This document shows, piece after piece, positions 1-7,048 of a stretch of 13,456 nucleotides of DNA. Under the pieces are notes generated by a model, which was not told where the DNA came from, ran no database searches, and was given only the letters and a program-made list of their open reading frames with translations. Location: positions 1 to 13,456 of the forward strand of contig JBCDBH010000150.1 of assembly GCA_039184055.1 (NCBI GenBank), read 5' to 3'. The DNA comes from JBCDBH01 sp039184055 (GTDB lineage: Bacteria; Acidobacteriota; Thermoanaerobaculia; Multivoradales; J023). Within the stretch, counting starts at the first letter, position 1, and each line of letters starts with the position of its first letter. Both the position numbers and the translations under genes were made by a program.

Positions 1-103
1 GAAGCGCAGAGCCTTGTTTGGCAAAGCGATCGTAGGCGAGCCAAGCCTACTGATACTCGATGAGCCGACAAACCATATGGATCTCGAATCCATCCTTTGG
101 ATC
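1..103 (+). pseudogene. Fragment of an ABC-F family ATPase (Walker B region only)
   Basis: Read from base 2, the translation begins KRRALFGKAIVGEPSLLIL and continues DEPTNHMDLESILW. This is the stretch from just after the ABC signature through Walker B and the D-loop of the ABC-F proteins (Uup/EttA type), which are soluble ribosome-associated ATPases with two ABC domains. Only about 33 residues remain. After ILW, where the family usually continues LE, the reading frame passes into unrelated sequence at the GGATCC at 99-104. GC is about 52% here against about 68% in the next 100 bases, so the fragment has a different origin from the DNA beside it. It enters from outside the window, so the missing 5' part says nothing. 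The break on the right is real as sequenced. It may be a cloning or assembly chimera rather than a natural pseudogene. Confidence 0.75.
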
Positions 104-570
104 CCGGTGATGGCTTCCGTCAGGCGCTCGCGATTCTCGACGGCGGCCGTATTTCGATCGCCGCACTCGGGCTCGGCATCGCCGCCGGTGCGTTCGACAC
201 CGCGCTCGCCTACTCCAAGGAACGGGAGCAGTTCGGCAAGCCGATCTCTCAATTCCAAGCGGTGCAATTTCATCTCGCCGAGATGGCCACCCAGGTGGCG
301 GCGGCCGAGATCCTCACCCTCACCGCGGCCGCGACGGTGGACAACACCGGCAAGCTCAACAGCCTGCTGGCCTCGGAAGCCAAGCTCTATGCGGGCGAGG
401 CGGCGGTGTTCTGCTCGGAGCGCGCGGTGCAGATCCTCGGCGGCTACGGCTTCATCAAGGATTACCGGGCCGAGAAGTTCTACCGCGACGCCAAGATCTG
501 CACCATCGGTGAGGGCACCAGCGAGATCCAACGCATGGTGATCGCCCGCAACCTGCTGCGGGGTCGGTGA
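101..570 (+). CDS. Acyl-CoA dehydrogenase, C-terminal part only (5' end missing)
   Basis: The frame reads DPGDGFRQALAILDGGRISI, then a C-terminal all-helical domain. It has the family signatures REQFGKPISQFQAVQ, the flavin-contact segment QILGGYGFIKDYRAEKFYRD, and TIGEGTSEIQ near the end, whose Glu sits where short- and medium-chain enzymes carry the catalytic base. The enzyme is an FAD-dependent dehydrogenase that makes 2-enoyl-CoA and passes electrons to ETF. About 155 residues are present against roughly 380 for the family. The N-terminal and middle domains are absent: upstream of base 97 this frame holds foreign sequence and a stop at 61-63. The TTG at 97 is therefore unlikely to be a true start. 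The stop overlaps the first base of the epimerase gene, so the two are probably co-transcribed. The substrate cannot be told from this part. Confidence 0.9.
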
Positions 571-974
571 TGATCGAGAAGATCTCGCACATCGGGATCG
601 CGGTGCGCTCGATCGACGAAGCGCGACCTCTCTATCAGGCGCTCGGCTTGGAGATCGAGTCGATCGAAGAGGTCGCCCACGAAGGCGTACGCGTGGCGAT
701 GATCCCGGTGGGCGAGAGCCATATCGAGCTGCTCGAACCGCTCGACGACAGCTCGCCGATCGCCGGTTTTCTCGCCAAGCGTGGCCCGGGCATCCATCAC
801 CTTTGCCTCGAAAGCGGTGACGTGGTGGCCGACGACAAACGGCTCCGCGACGCCGGGCTCCGTCTGCTCCGTGATCAGCCGACCGCTGGTGCCGGTGGCA
901 GCCGCGTGCAGTTCATCCATCCCAAGAGCGCCGGGGGTGTACTGCTCGAGCTCGCCGAGCACGCCGCGGAGTAA
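570..974 (+). CDS. mce: Methylmalonyl-CoA epimerase
   Basis: This is a 134-residue single-domain glyoxalase/VOC-fold protein that interconverts the 2R and 2S forms of methylmalonyl-CoA, linking propionyl-CoA carboxylase and methylmalonyl-CoA mutase. The sequence begins MIEKISHIGIAV and carries GPGIHHLCLE and a terminal GGVLLELAE. His7, His76 (or His77) and the late Glu of LLELAE correspond to metal ligands of the family, and ESHIELLEP forms the end of the first repeat. Length is typical. The ATG at 570 overlaps the dehydrogenase stop as TGATG, which favours translational coupling. An in-frame GTG at 567 is the alternative start. The pairing with an acyl-CoA dehydrogenase fits branched-chain or odd-chain acyl-CoA breakdown. 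Mutase and carboxylase genes are not in the window. Confidence 0.9.
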   Translation: MIEKISHIGIAVRSIDEARPLYQALGLEIESIEEVAHEGVRVAMIPVGESHIELLEPLDDSSPIAGFLAKRGPGIHHLCLESGDVVADDKRLRDAGLRLLRDQPTAGAGGSRVQFIHPKSAGGVLLELAEHAAE

Positions 975-976
975 GC

Positions 977-1309
977 ATGGAAGTCGGTTCGTTCGTGGTC
1001 ATCCACCTCGTCGACCCGGGCGAGAAATATTGGGGCGTGGTGCTCAAGCTCGACTCACCGGGTCTGACCTTTCGCGGTATCAACGTCGAGAGCTTCGACG
1101 ATTGGATGACCTCGGTGGCCTCGGAACGCGACCCGTCGATGGGATTGGTGAGTATCTTCGTCCCGCTGCGCCGTATCGAGTGCGTCTTTCTCGATGAGCG
1201 CGTCGGTGAGGTGGAAAGCTATTGCGAGCGCTTCGAGCGTCGAGTGGGCGTCGCGGTAACCGACTACCTCGGTATCGGTGACGGTGCCTCGTCGGCGACC
1301 ACCCACTGA
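977..1309 (+). CDS. Small conserved-looking protein of unknown function
   Basis: This 110-residue soluble protein starts two bases after the epimerase stop, which puts it in the same transcription unit. It opens MEVGSFVVIHLVDPGEKYWG and alternates short beta-like stretches (VVIHLV, WGVVLKLD, LTFRGI, VSIFVPLRRIECVFL) with charged turns, as in a small beta-barrel. It ends in a helix-like segment (VGEVESYCERFERR). There is no signal peptide, membrane segment or catalytic motif. I recognise no named family. Coding character is good: GC-rich third positions like its neighbours, and tight spacing. A small adaptor or regulatory role next to acyl-CoA genes is possible but only a guess. Confidence 0.75.
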   Translation: MEVGSFVVIHLVDPGEKYWGVVLKLDSPGLTFRGINVESFDDWMTSVASERDPSMGLVSIFVPLRRIECVFLDERVGEVESYCERFERRVGVAVTDYLGIGDGASSATTH

Positions 1310-1343
1310 ATCATGCATCCCAACACATGATCCCTTCCAGAAC

Positions 1344-2501
1344 ATGATGCGCGCCCGCGAGCTCACTCTACTCTTGGTGAGCACGCTCACCGTCATGGCC
1401 GGGGCGACCATCGCACCGGCACTCCCGGCGATTCAAGAAGCGTTCGCCGACACGCCGTCGGCACCGCTGCTCACCCGTCTCGTTCTCAGCCTCCCGGCGC
1501 TCTTCATCGTCCTCGGCGCGCCTTTGATCGGCATCGCGATCGATCGGTGGGGCCGGCTCAAGCCACTTTTTGCGGTCACCGTGCTCTACGCGGTCGCCGG
1601 TGCGTCGGCGACGGTGGCCAACTCACTGTTGACGATCCTCATCGGCCGGGCGATTCTCGGTATCGCCATCGCCGGCATCTTGACTACCGCCACGACCCTG
1701 ATCGCCGACTATTACCAAGGACCCGAACGCGCCCGCATGCTCGGTCTCCAGGGCGTGTTCACCGCCTTGGGCGGCATGCTCTTCGTGGTGCTCGGTGGTG
1801 TGCTCGCCGATGTTTCATGGCGCGCGCCCTTTCTGGTCTACCTACTGTCGCTACCGCTACTGATCCCGATGGCGCTCGCGCTCAACGAGCCACGTCGCGA
1901 ATCGACCGCCACGATCCCCATGGGGTGGCGCGGCGCCCAGGCCTTCATGTGGATTTACCTGATCGGCTGGCTGGCCCAGACCGGCTTTTACCTGGTGCCG
2001 ACGCAGCTCCCCTACCACCTCGAGGCGTTGGTCGGTGCGACCGGTACGCAGAGCGGTATGGCGATCGCAATCACCACCATATCGGCAGCCGTGGCCGCCG
2101 CGCTCTACGGTCGACTCCGGGGACGGATCGGCTATGAGTGGATCGTCATCGTGGTCTTCGCCACGATGGCGCTGGGCTATGGCGCAATCGGCATCGCGAC
2201 CGGCTGGCCGTTGATCATCGTCGGACTCGCCACCGCAGGCTTCGGGCTCGGCTTGGTCATCCCCAACCTCAACAATTGGCTCACCGACATCGCGCCGGAA
2301 ACGCTACGGGGCCGCGCCGTGGGTGGTCTCACCACCGCCATGTTCCTCGGTCAGTTTACTTCGCCTCTGGTATCGCAACCCCTGGTGGACACGCAGGGCT
2401 ATAGCTTCACCTGGAAAGCCACTGCGATCGTCCTCGTGGTCGCCACCGTTGCCGCGCTGACCCGCGACCTGCTCGTCAAGAAACACACTCAGGGCGCCTA
2501 G
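1344..2501 (+). CDS. Major facilitator superfamily transporter
   Basis: This 385-residue integral membrane protein has about twelve hydrophobic helices in the usual 6+6 layout. After the second helix comes the MFS loop motif, GIAIDRWGRLKP (G-x3-D-R-x-G-R-x-K type). A related stretch, ALYGRLRGRIGYEW, appears in the second half. The sequence resembles drug or metabolite efflux proton antiporters, but the substrate is not readable. Start choice: the frame is open to a GTG at 1278 inside the preceding gene, but residues before MMRARELTLLL are hydrophilic and unlike MFS N-termini. I therefore take the ATG at 1344 (1347 is also possible). No strong ribosome site is seen. It ends 25 bases from the convergent secreted-protein gene with no clear terminator between. 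Confidence 0.88.
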   Translation: MMRARELTLLLVSTLTVMAGATIAPALPAIQEAFADTPSAPLLTRLVLSLPALFIVLGAPLIGIAIDRWGRLKPLFAVTVLYAVAGASATVANSLLTILIGRAILGIAIAGILTTATTLIADYYQGPERARMLGLQGVFTALGGMLFVVLGGVLADVSWRAPFLVYLLSLPLLIPMALALNEPRRESTATIPMGWRGAQAFMWIYLIGWLAQTGFYLVPTQLPYHLEALVGATGTQSGMAIAITTISAAVAAALYGRLRGRIGYEWIVIVVFATMALGYGAIGIATGWPLIIVGLATAGFGLGLVIPNLNNWLTDIAPETLRGRAVGGLTTAMFLGQFTSPLVSQPLVDTQGYSFTWKATAIVLVVATVAALTRDLLVKKHTQGA

Positions 2502-2526
2502 CGGCCCGAACCGCCCGCCGCCCGAC

Positions 2527-3324
2527 TCAGAACTCGACGAACTTCAAGAAGAACGTGTGGGGCTTTTCTTTTCCGGAAAGCAAGGAATTGGCGCGCTCGA
2601 CGTTGAGGAAGAACTGCCCGGAGCGCTCTCGTTGCGTGGTGAGCAGAAGGAGCTCGAACGCTTCGATCTGATCGGGATACGCCTGCTGCATTTGCACCAG
2701 CGTGCTCGACGTCGCCTGCAGCGCTTGAAACACCGCTTCTTCCGAATTGGCGACCACCTCGAGAAAGGGGCTGGTCAGCGTCGTCCCCTCGTAGATCGCC
2801 AGATCCTGCACGCCTTGGCCCTCGAGCGAGGCGCGAATCTCACGACCGAGCGCGAGATCCTCGAGCTCGATACGCGGCAAAGCGGACAGGTCGATGAAGC
2901 CGGCCTGCGTGCGCGCCAGGTTGTCGGTACGTCGAGCGTCGGAATCCTCAGGGAGCGACGCATCGATTTCAGGGGCCACCGCGGCCTGCTGGCGACGCGC
3001 CGCGATGACATCGCTGAGCTCCACCCGGTCGATGGTAGCCGGATCGATCACCGTCTGATCCGGCACGCCCTCGAGCAATTGCGACGCCGAATCGAGATTG
3101 AGCTCGGCGTTGACCCGCTCGGTCTTTTCGATGTCGATCTCATCGAGACGAATTTGGCTTCGCGTGCCACTCCGCAGGGTGATGATGGCGAGATCGCCCC
3201 GCACCTCATACTTCTCTTGTGCTTGGATCTGTTGCCCCGATTTGAGGAAGATCACGTAACCAAAGACAGGCGCGGTGAGCAGCCAGACGAGCAGGAAGGT
3301 GAGCAAAAGCCTGAAGCGACGCAT
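2527..3324 (-). CDS. Secreted or periplasmic protein of unknown function
   Basis: This is a 265-residue protein. Its N-terminus MRRFRLLLTFLLVWLLTAP is a clear Sec-type signal (two to three Arg, then a long Leu-rich core), with likely cleavage near residue 22. The mature part begins with a short beta-rich module, YVIFLKSGQQIQAQEKYEV to TLRSGTRSQIRLDEIDIEKT. It looks like a small domain that reads as a key-and-value strand pair, common in exported proteins of high-GC bacteria. A Gln/Glu-rich, probably helical C-terminal region follows, ending FFLKFVEF. There is no catalytic motif. The ORF extends to a TTG at 3354, but the ATG at 3324 has a strong GGAGG six bases upstream and places the signal peptide correctly. 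It is divergent from carA. Function unknown. Confidence 0.8.
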   Translation of the reverse strand: MRRFRLLLTFLLVWLLTAPVFGYVIFLKSGQQIQAQEKYEVRGDLAIITLRSGTRSQIRLDEIDIEKTERVNAELNLDSASQLLEGVPDQTVIDPATIDRVELSDVIAARRQQAAVAPEIDASLPEDSDARRTDNLARTQAGFIDLSALPRIELEDLALGREIRASLEGQGVQDLAIYEGTTLTSPFLEVVANSEEAVFQALQATSSTLVQMQQAYPDQIEAFELLLLTTQRERSGQFFLNVERANSLLSGKEKPHTFFLKFVEF

Positions 3325-3330
3325 GAGAAT

Positions 3331-3335
3331 CCTCC
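3331..3335 (-). promoter_or_regulatory. Ribosome binding site fixing the secreted-protein start
   Basis: On the minus strand GGAGG lies six bases before the ATG at 3324. It settles the start in favour of 3324 over the in-frame TTG thirty bases further upstream. Confidence 0.8.
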
Positions 3336-3413
3336 GCGGAGAACGAGCAGACAAGCGATGACCGCCGCCATTCTAGCGCGGCCCGACCCACAATCGTGAG
3401 TCGACCGTGTGAT

Positions 3414-3422
3414 AGGAAAGGA
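3414..3422 (+). promoter_or_regulatory. Ribosome binding site of carA
   Basis: AGGAAAGGA lies four bases before the ATG at 3427 (the AGGA core of its 5' half is 9 to 12 bases away). It makes 3427 the likely start rather than the in-frame GTG at 3409, which would place this purine run inside the coding region. Confidence 0.65.
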
Positions 3423-3426
3423 AGCT

Positions 3427-4569
3427 ATGGTCAGCGTTCCCACTCCTTCGCTTCGTGACCGCGCCGGTGTGCTCCTTCTCGAAGACGGCACCACCTTCTT
3501 CGGCACCGCGGCGGTTGCCGGCACCGCCTTTGGCGAGGTGGTGTTCAACACCGCGATGACCGGCTATCAAGAGATCCTCACCGATCCGTCGTACCGTCGC
3601 CAAATCGTCGTCATGACCCAGCCGCACGTCGGCAATTACGGCACCTCCACCCACGCCGCCGAGTCGCGACGCCCGTGGGTCGAAGGCTTCGTGGCGCGAC
3701 GCTTCACCGCCCGTCCCTCGGGTACCGACGCCGACGGTGGCCTGCTCCCCTATCTCGAGCATTGGAACGTCCCAGCCCTACACGGCATCGACACGCGGGC
3801 CTTAGTGCGTCACGTCCGTAACGCCGGCGCCATGCTCGGCGTCGTCAGCAGCGAGGTCGACGATCTCGACGCCCTCCGCGCCCAGCTCGCCACCGTGCCA
3901 CCGATGACCGGTCGCGCTCTCGTCGACGAAGTCACCACCGAGACCGCCTGGCACCGCGCACCCGAAGGCGACGCCACCTGCCACGTCGCGCTCTACGACT
4001 TCGGCGCCAAAGGCAGCATCGTCGATCAACTGGTGGCACGGGGAGCCAAAGTCACCGTCCTGCCGGCAAAGGCGACGGTAGACGAGTGTCGTGCTCACGA
4101 CGTCGACGGCGTCCTGCTCTCCAACGGCCCGGGCGATCCCGCGCCGCTGACCACCATCATCCAGAACGTCCAAGGCCTGCTCGAAGATCGCGAGCTTCCC
4201 GTCTTCGGTATCTGTCTCGGTCACCAGCTGCTCGGCCTCGCGCTCGGCGCCCGCACCTTCAAACTTCCCTTCGGTCACCACGGTGGCAACCAGCCCGTGC
4301 GTGACATGACCACCGGACAGGTGCGGATTACCAGCCAAAACCACGGCTTCGCGGTCGACGTCGATACCCTGCCCGAAGGCTGCCGAGCCACCCACGTCAA
4401 CCTCAACGACGGTACCCTCGAAGGCTTCGCGGTCGACGATCGCCCCGTCTCGGCGGTGCAGTACCACCCCGAAGCGGCACCCGGCCCACACGACGCCCGC
4501 GACCTCTTCGACCGCTTTCTCGCCGACAGCCGCGCTCATGCCGAACGCCGTCGTGCCGCTGGCTCGTAA
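3427..4569 (+). CDS. carA: Carbamoyl-phosphate synthase small (glutaminase) subunit
   Basis: This 380-residue protein hydrolyses glutamine and channels ammonia to the large subunit CarB for carbamoyl phosphate, the precursor of pyrimidines and arginine. The N-terminal CPSase_sm domain is recognisable by LLLEDGTTFFG, FNTAMTGYQEILTDPSY and the block HVGNYGT. The class I glutamine amidotransferase domain follows: LSNGPGDP, then GICLGHQ with the nucleophile Cys263 (counted from 3427), and QYHPEA supplying His347 and Glu349. The triad is complete and the length is typical. carB is not adjacent; a LolC/E-type permease gene follows 18 bases downstream, so the usual carAB pair is split here or carB lies elsewhere. 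No pyrimidine or arginine attenuator is evident in the roughly 100-base spacer to the divergent gene. Confidence 0.96.
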   Translation: MVSVPTPSLRDRAGVLLLEDGTTFFGTAAVAGTAFGEVVFNTAMTGYQEILTDPSYRRQIVVMTQPHVGNYGTSTHAAESRRPWVEGFVARRFTARPSGTDADGGLLPYLEHWNVPALHGIDTRALVRHVRNAGAMLGVVSSEVDDLDALRAQLATVPPMTGRALVDEVTTETAWHRAPEGDATCHVALYDFGAKGSIVDQLVARGAKVTVLPAKATVDECRAHDVDGVLLSNGPGDPAPLTTIIQNVQGLLEDRELPVFGICLGHQLLGLALGARTFKLPFGHHGGNQPVRDMTTGQVRITSQNHGFAVDVDTLPEGCRATHVNLNDGTLEGFAVDDRPVSAVQYHPEAAPGPHDARDLFDRFLADSRAHAERRRAAGS

Positions 4570-4587
4570 TCCGAATCGCGTGAACCC

Positions 4588-5820
4588 GTGAGCCGTCGCT
4601 CGCCAGGCGAAAATCGTCTACCGCTCACCTGGGACATCGCCTGGCGCACCATGCGTGGCGAAAAGAGTCGCGTGCTCGGCGCCACCGCGCGCGCCGCCCT
4701 CTTCGCCACCGCGCTCGGTGTCACCGCCATGGTCATCGCCATGGCCCTGATGAGCGGCTACACCGACAGCCTCGAGGGCCGGCTCATCGGCCTCCAAGCC
4801 GAAATCCTCGCCACCCCCGTCAGTCACGATGCTTTTCACGGCACCACCACCGCCCTCGACCACGTCCGCCAGCTTCCAGGCGTCCAGCGTGTCGACCAGG
4901 TCCTCTACGGCGAAGGCGCCCTCACCAGCGAAACCGTGCGTGAAGGCATCGGTGTCACCATCCGTGGCGTCGACCCAAGCGACCCCACCGCCGCTGGCCG
5001 CCTCGACTCAGCCCAAGACGGCGACCTGCCCGGCATCGTCATCGGCGAAGAGCTCGCCCGCCAGCTCGCCATCGACGAAGGCGATGCTCTGCGTCTCGTC
5101 GTCATCGGTCTCGGCGATGGTCGACCCAAATTCCACTATCGAAGCGTGCAGCTCGCCGGCACCTTCTCCACCGGCTTCGCTGAATTCGACAACAGCTGGA
5201 TCCTCATCGATCGCGGCCTCCTCGCCCAGCTCACCGACGAAGGCGACACCACCCGCATGCTCGAAATCGACCTCGAGCCCGACGCCGACGTCACGGCCCT
5301 CACCGCCACCCTGCGTGAGCGTCTCGGCGCCGACTACCTCATCAACAGCTGGCAAGAAATGAACCGCGAGCTCTTCGCCGCCTTGGCCCTCCAAGAGCTC
5401 GTCCTCTTCCTCGTCCTCGGCCTCATCGTCCTCGTCTCCACCTTCAACGTCGCCTCCACCCTCCTCATCCTCGTCCGCGAGCGGATGAGAAGCATCGGCG
5501 CCCTCGCCGCCATGGGCCTCGAGCCCAAGCGCATCGCCCGAATCTTCCTCTGGTGCGGCCTCCTCCTCGGCGGCGCCGGCACCCTCCTCGGCGTCACCAT
5601 CGGCGCCACCAGCGCCTGGATCATCACCGAATTCGAGCTCATCCGCTTCGACCCCGAAGTCGCCGCCATCTACTTCATCGACTCCGTACCCTTCCACGTC
5701 GAGCTCCTCGACGTCACGGCGGTGATCGTCTTTGCTTTGCTGGTTACGTTCTTGGCGTGCCTACTGCCGGCACGACGGGCGGCAAGGGTGGAGCCGGCGA
5801 CGGCGTTGCGTTATGAGTGA
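4588..5820 (+). CDS. ABC transporter permease of the LolC/LolE (lipoprotein-release) family
   Basis: This is a 410-residue FtsX/MacB-type permease. It has one hydrophobic helix near residues 33-55, a periplasmic domain of about 200 residues, then three helices (about 266-295, 312-340 and 370-395). It ends with the family tail LLPARRAARVEPATALRYE. LolCDE extracts lipoproteins from the inner membrane for LolA. Length and layout match LolC/LolE. Since only one permease is seen and no lolD ATPase lies nearby, it could instead serve another MacB-like exporter. The start is GTG at 4588, 18 bases after carA; no better start lies ahead of the first helix. The body of the gene is extremely rich in C-ending codons (CTC, GTC, ATC, GCC). 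From about 5710 to the stop the choice shifts to TTG, GCG, ACG, GTT, CTA and CGG, an odd internal break. Confidence 0.88.
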   Translation: MSRRSPGENRLPLTWDIAWRTMRGEKSRVLGATARAALFATALGVTAMVIAMALMSGYTDSLEGRLIGLQAEILATPVSHDAFHGTTTALDHVRQLPGVQRVDQVLYGEGALTSETVREGIGVTIRGVDPSDPTAAGRLDSAQDGDLPGIVIGEELARQLAIDEGDALRLVVIGLGDGRPKFHYRSVQLAGTFSTGFAEFDNSWILIDRGLLAQLTDEGDTTRMLEIDLEPDADVTALTATLRERLGADYLINSWQEMNRELFAALALQELVLFLVLGLIVLVSTFNVASTLLILVRERMRSIGALAAMGLEPKRIARIFLWCGLLLGGAGTLLGVTIGATSAWIITEFELIRFDPEVAAIYFIDSVPFHVELLDVTAVIVFALLVTFLACLLPARRAARVEPATALRYE

Positions 5821-5826
5821 CAGATC

Positions 5827-5836
5827 CGACTTGAAG
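5827..5836 (+). repeat. Left copy of a 10-base direct repeat at the island edge
   Basis: CGACTTGAAG occurs here, seven bases after the permease stop, and again at 7392-7401. The two copies bracket the lower-GC segment with the HNH gene and the hairpin-rich region. It could be a target-site duplication or attachment remnant, but a 10-base match is also possible by chance. Confidence 0.25.
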
Positions 5837-5963
5837 CCAACCACCACCTTCTCGAAGCTGAACCATCCCCCGTTCACACAGAAGTACGCATAAAGCATGT
5901 TCACCAAAATAGGTGGCGACGTACGCGACGGAGATCTACTTGCCTACCCGAAGCTTCGATTGC

Positions 5964-6737
5964 CTACGTGTTCTTGCATGCACTTCGCGCTTCATCCACG
6001 ATCTCGCGAAGCTCTGCGAGCGTAAGCGCTCTCTTCGGCTTGCGGTGGATCATCCGGTGGCAGTTGCTACATAGCACTGCCAAATCGGTCCTTGGATCGG
6101 TCTCGACACCTTCCTCGGAGGCTGTCCCGAGCTCTCGAAGGTGATGAACCTCAGCGAAGTCGCGACCCCAATCGCCGTAGACCTCTTCAAAGTTGAACCC
6201 ACAGACCTGGCAGGTGTGCCCGTGCTCAGCAAGTGCCGCAGCCCGGAGCCGTGGAGATCTTTCACGGCGCCTTGATACGACAGCTCGGAGTTTGCCCTCC
6301 CGTCCAACTCTGACTCGTTCCTCATCCTCGTCAGACTCCGCCTCCAAGTCGGTCAGTACAGTCGGTGGAACTGATGCCACACGAAGGTCCACATACTGTT
6401 GAACAGTATTCCAAAGCTCAGCGTCGCTCCGATCACCCCATCGAGCGAGAACCAAGGCATCGCGCTCAGGGAGTGGTTTTGGCTTTCCGCCTATCCACCA
6501 GCCCCGACGACCCGAGTCAACATGACTATCAAACTGATCACGCGACGCTTTCAAACTGTTGTGAAAAGAACGCAGTGACCTTCCCGCACCGAGCTGATCA
6601 AAAAACATTGCGTACGCCACGTGCCAGCTGTCCGTTCCTAACTCACCCGGAGGTAGCGGACTCTTGCCGTTTAACTTGCGACCACATCGCGAGAGATAAA
6701 GAGCTACAAGGCTGAACTCGAATGAGCGCTCAATCAT
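5964..6737 (-). CDS. HNH endonuclease (solitary, McrA-like HNH domain)
   Basis: This 257-residue protein has its HNH nuclease module at residues 174-232. It shows HTCQVCGFNF (Cys176, Cys179), then AEVHHLRELG (His198, His199), TDLAVLCSNCHRMIH (Cys223, Cys226, Asn225, His227, His231). The four Cys fit a structural zinc, and His198/199, Asn225 and His231 fit the beta-beta-alpha metal active site. The layout recalls HNH enzymes of modification-dependent restriction (McrA type). Residues 1-130 form an unknown domain with aromatic-rich stretches (DSWHVAYAMFFDQLG, RRGWWIGGKPKPLPERD). An acidic linker (LEAESDEDEE) and a basic segment follow. No methyltransferase gene is adjacent, so a paired type II system is unlikely here. 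The ATG at 6737 has AGAGGA seven bases upstream. GC is lower and codon use freer than in its neighbours, which suggests transfer. The biological target is unknown. Confidence 0.85.
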   Translation of the reverse strand: MIERSFEFSLVALYLSRCGRKLNGKSPLPPGELGTDSWHVAYAMFFDQLGAGRSLRSFHNSLKASRDQFDSHVDSGRRGWWIGGKPKPLPERDALVLARWGDRSDAELWNTVQQYVDLRVASVPPTVLTDLEAESDEDEERVRVGREGKLRAVVSRRRERSPRLRAAALAEHGHTCQVCGFNFEEVYGDWGRDFAEVHHLRELGTASEEGVETDPRTDLAVLCSNCHRMIHRKPKRALTLAELREIVDEARSACKNT

Positions 6738-6753
6738 ATCGATCCTCTAGCCG

Positions 6754-6765
6754 TGTGATGTCACA
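6754..6765. promoter_or_regulatory. Inverted repeat in the HNH gene leader (possible operator)
   Basis: TGTGA, two bases, TCACA: a perfect five-base dyad 17-28 bases before the HNH start codon. The half-site TGTGA recurs in the larger dyad at 6834-6855, on the other side of the candidate promoter. A repressor binding both could control the nuclease. The protein is not identifiable. Confidence 0.4.
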
Positions 6766-6803
6766 AGAAGAATCACCTGGAACACGAACAAGTGAAGAGC
6801 AAC

Positions 6804-6833
6804 ACTATAGGTTGATTCGTCTTCAGACGTGAA
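6804..6833 (-). promoter_or_regulatory. Candidate sigma-70 type promoter of the HNH gene
   Basis: On the minus strand, TTCACG (6833-6828; four of six matches to TTGACA) is followed after 18 bases by TATAGT (6809-6804; five of six matches to TATAAT). This would give a leader of about 60 bases ahead of the ATG at 6737. The match is by eye only. The position relative to the two dyads makes it more credible than the sequence alone. Confidence 0.45.
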
Positions 6834-6855
6834 GTGTGACGGCGCCGAGTCACAT
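6834..6855. promoter_or_regulatory. Inverted repeat abutting the -35 box of the HNH promoter
   Basis: TGTGAC and GTCACA form a perfect six-base dyad (extended by a G/T pair outside) around the eight bases GGCGCCGA. It touches the candidate -35 hexamer. It shares TGTGA with the dyad at 6754-6765. It could be an operator or a small hairpin. Confidence 0.4.
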
Positions 6856-7048
6856 TCGTTGATTGACTCGCCTGAAGCATCAGGCCAATCCACTTCGAAA
6901 ATCGCGCAGGCCGGCTGCTCGCCACCCTTATACCGGCAACCTGTATTCGACGTTTCAGAGCTCGGTCGGTCAACTGCGCTTGGTGCGACACATACAAGCT
7001 GTGCACGGAGCGGTCGATGGGGATCGTAAGGCGCGCGGGTCCGCTGTC

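Larger units (their letters stand above)
6738..7048. other. Lower-GC upstream region of the HNH gene without a convincing gene
   Basis: About 310 bases at reduced GC (as low as about 43% over 6781-6840). Open frames in both directions translate to low-complexity, Ser/Arg-rich sequence with no motif, and they differ between frames only by composition. I see a candidate promoter and two inverted repeats (listed separately) near the HNH start. A small hairpin CGTC-TTCA-GACG lies at 6818-6829. I see nothing definite in 6860-7048. Confidence 0.5.

Noticed and set aside
5008..5697. Long minus-strand frame rich in Asp, Glu and Gly
   Set aside because: It is the mirror of the extreme C-ending codon bias of the permease gene, with low-complexity content and no motif.
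5761..5898. 45-codon minus-strand frame starting MLYAYFCVNGGWF at 5898
   Set aside because: The start looks protein-like, but the rest runs antisense through the conserved permease tail and becomes Arg-rich. No ribosome site is clear. It is too short to call.
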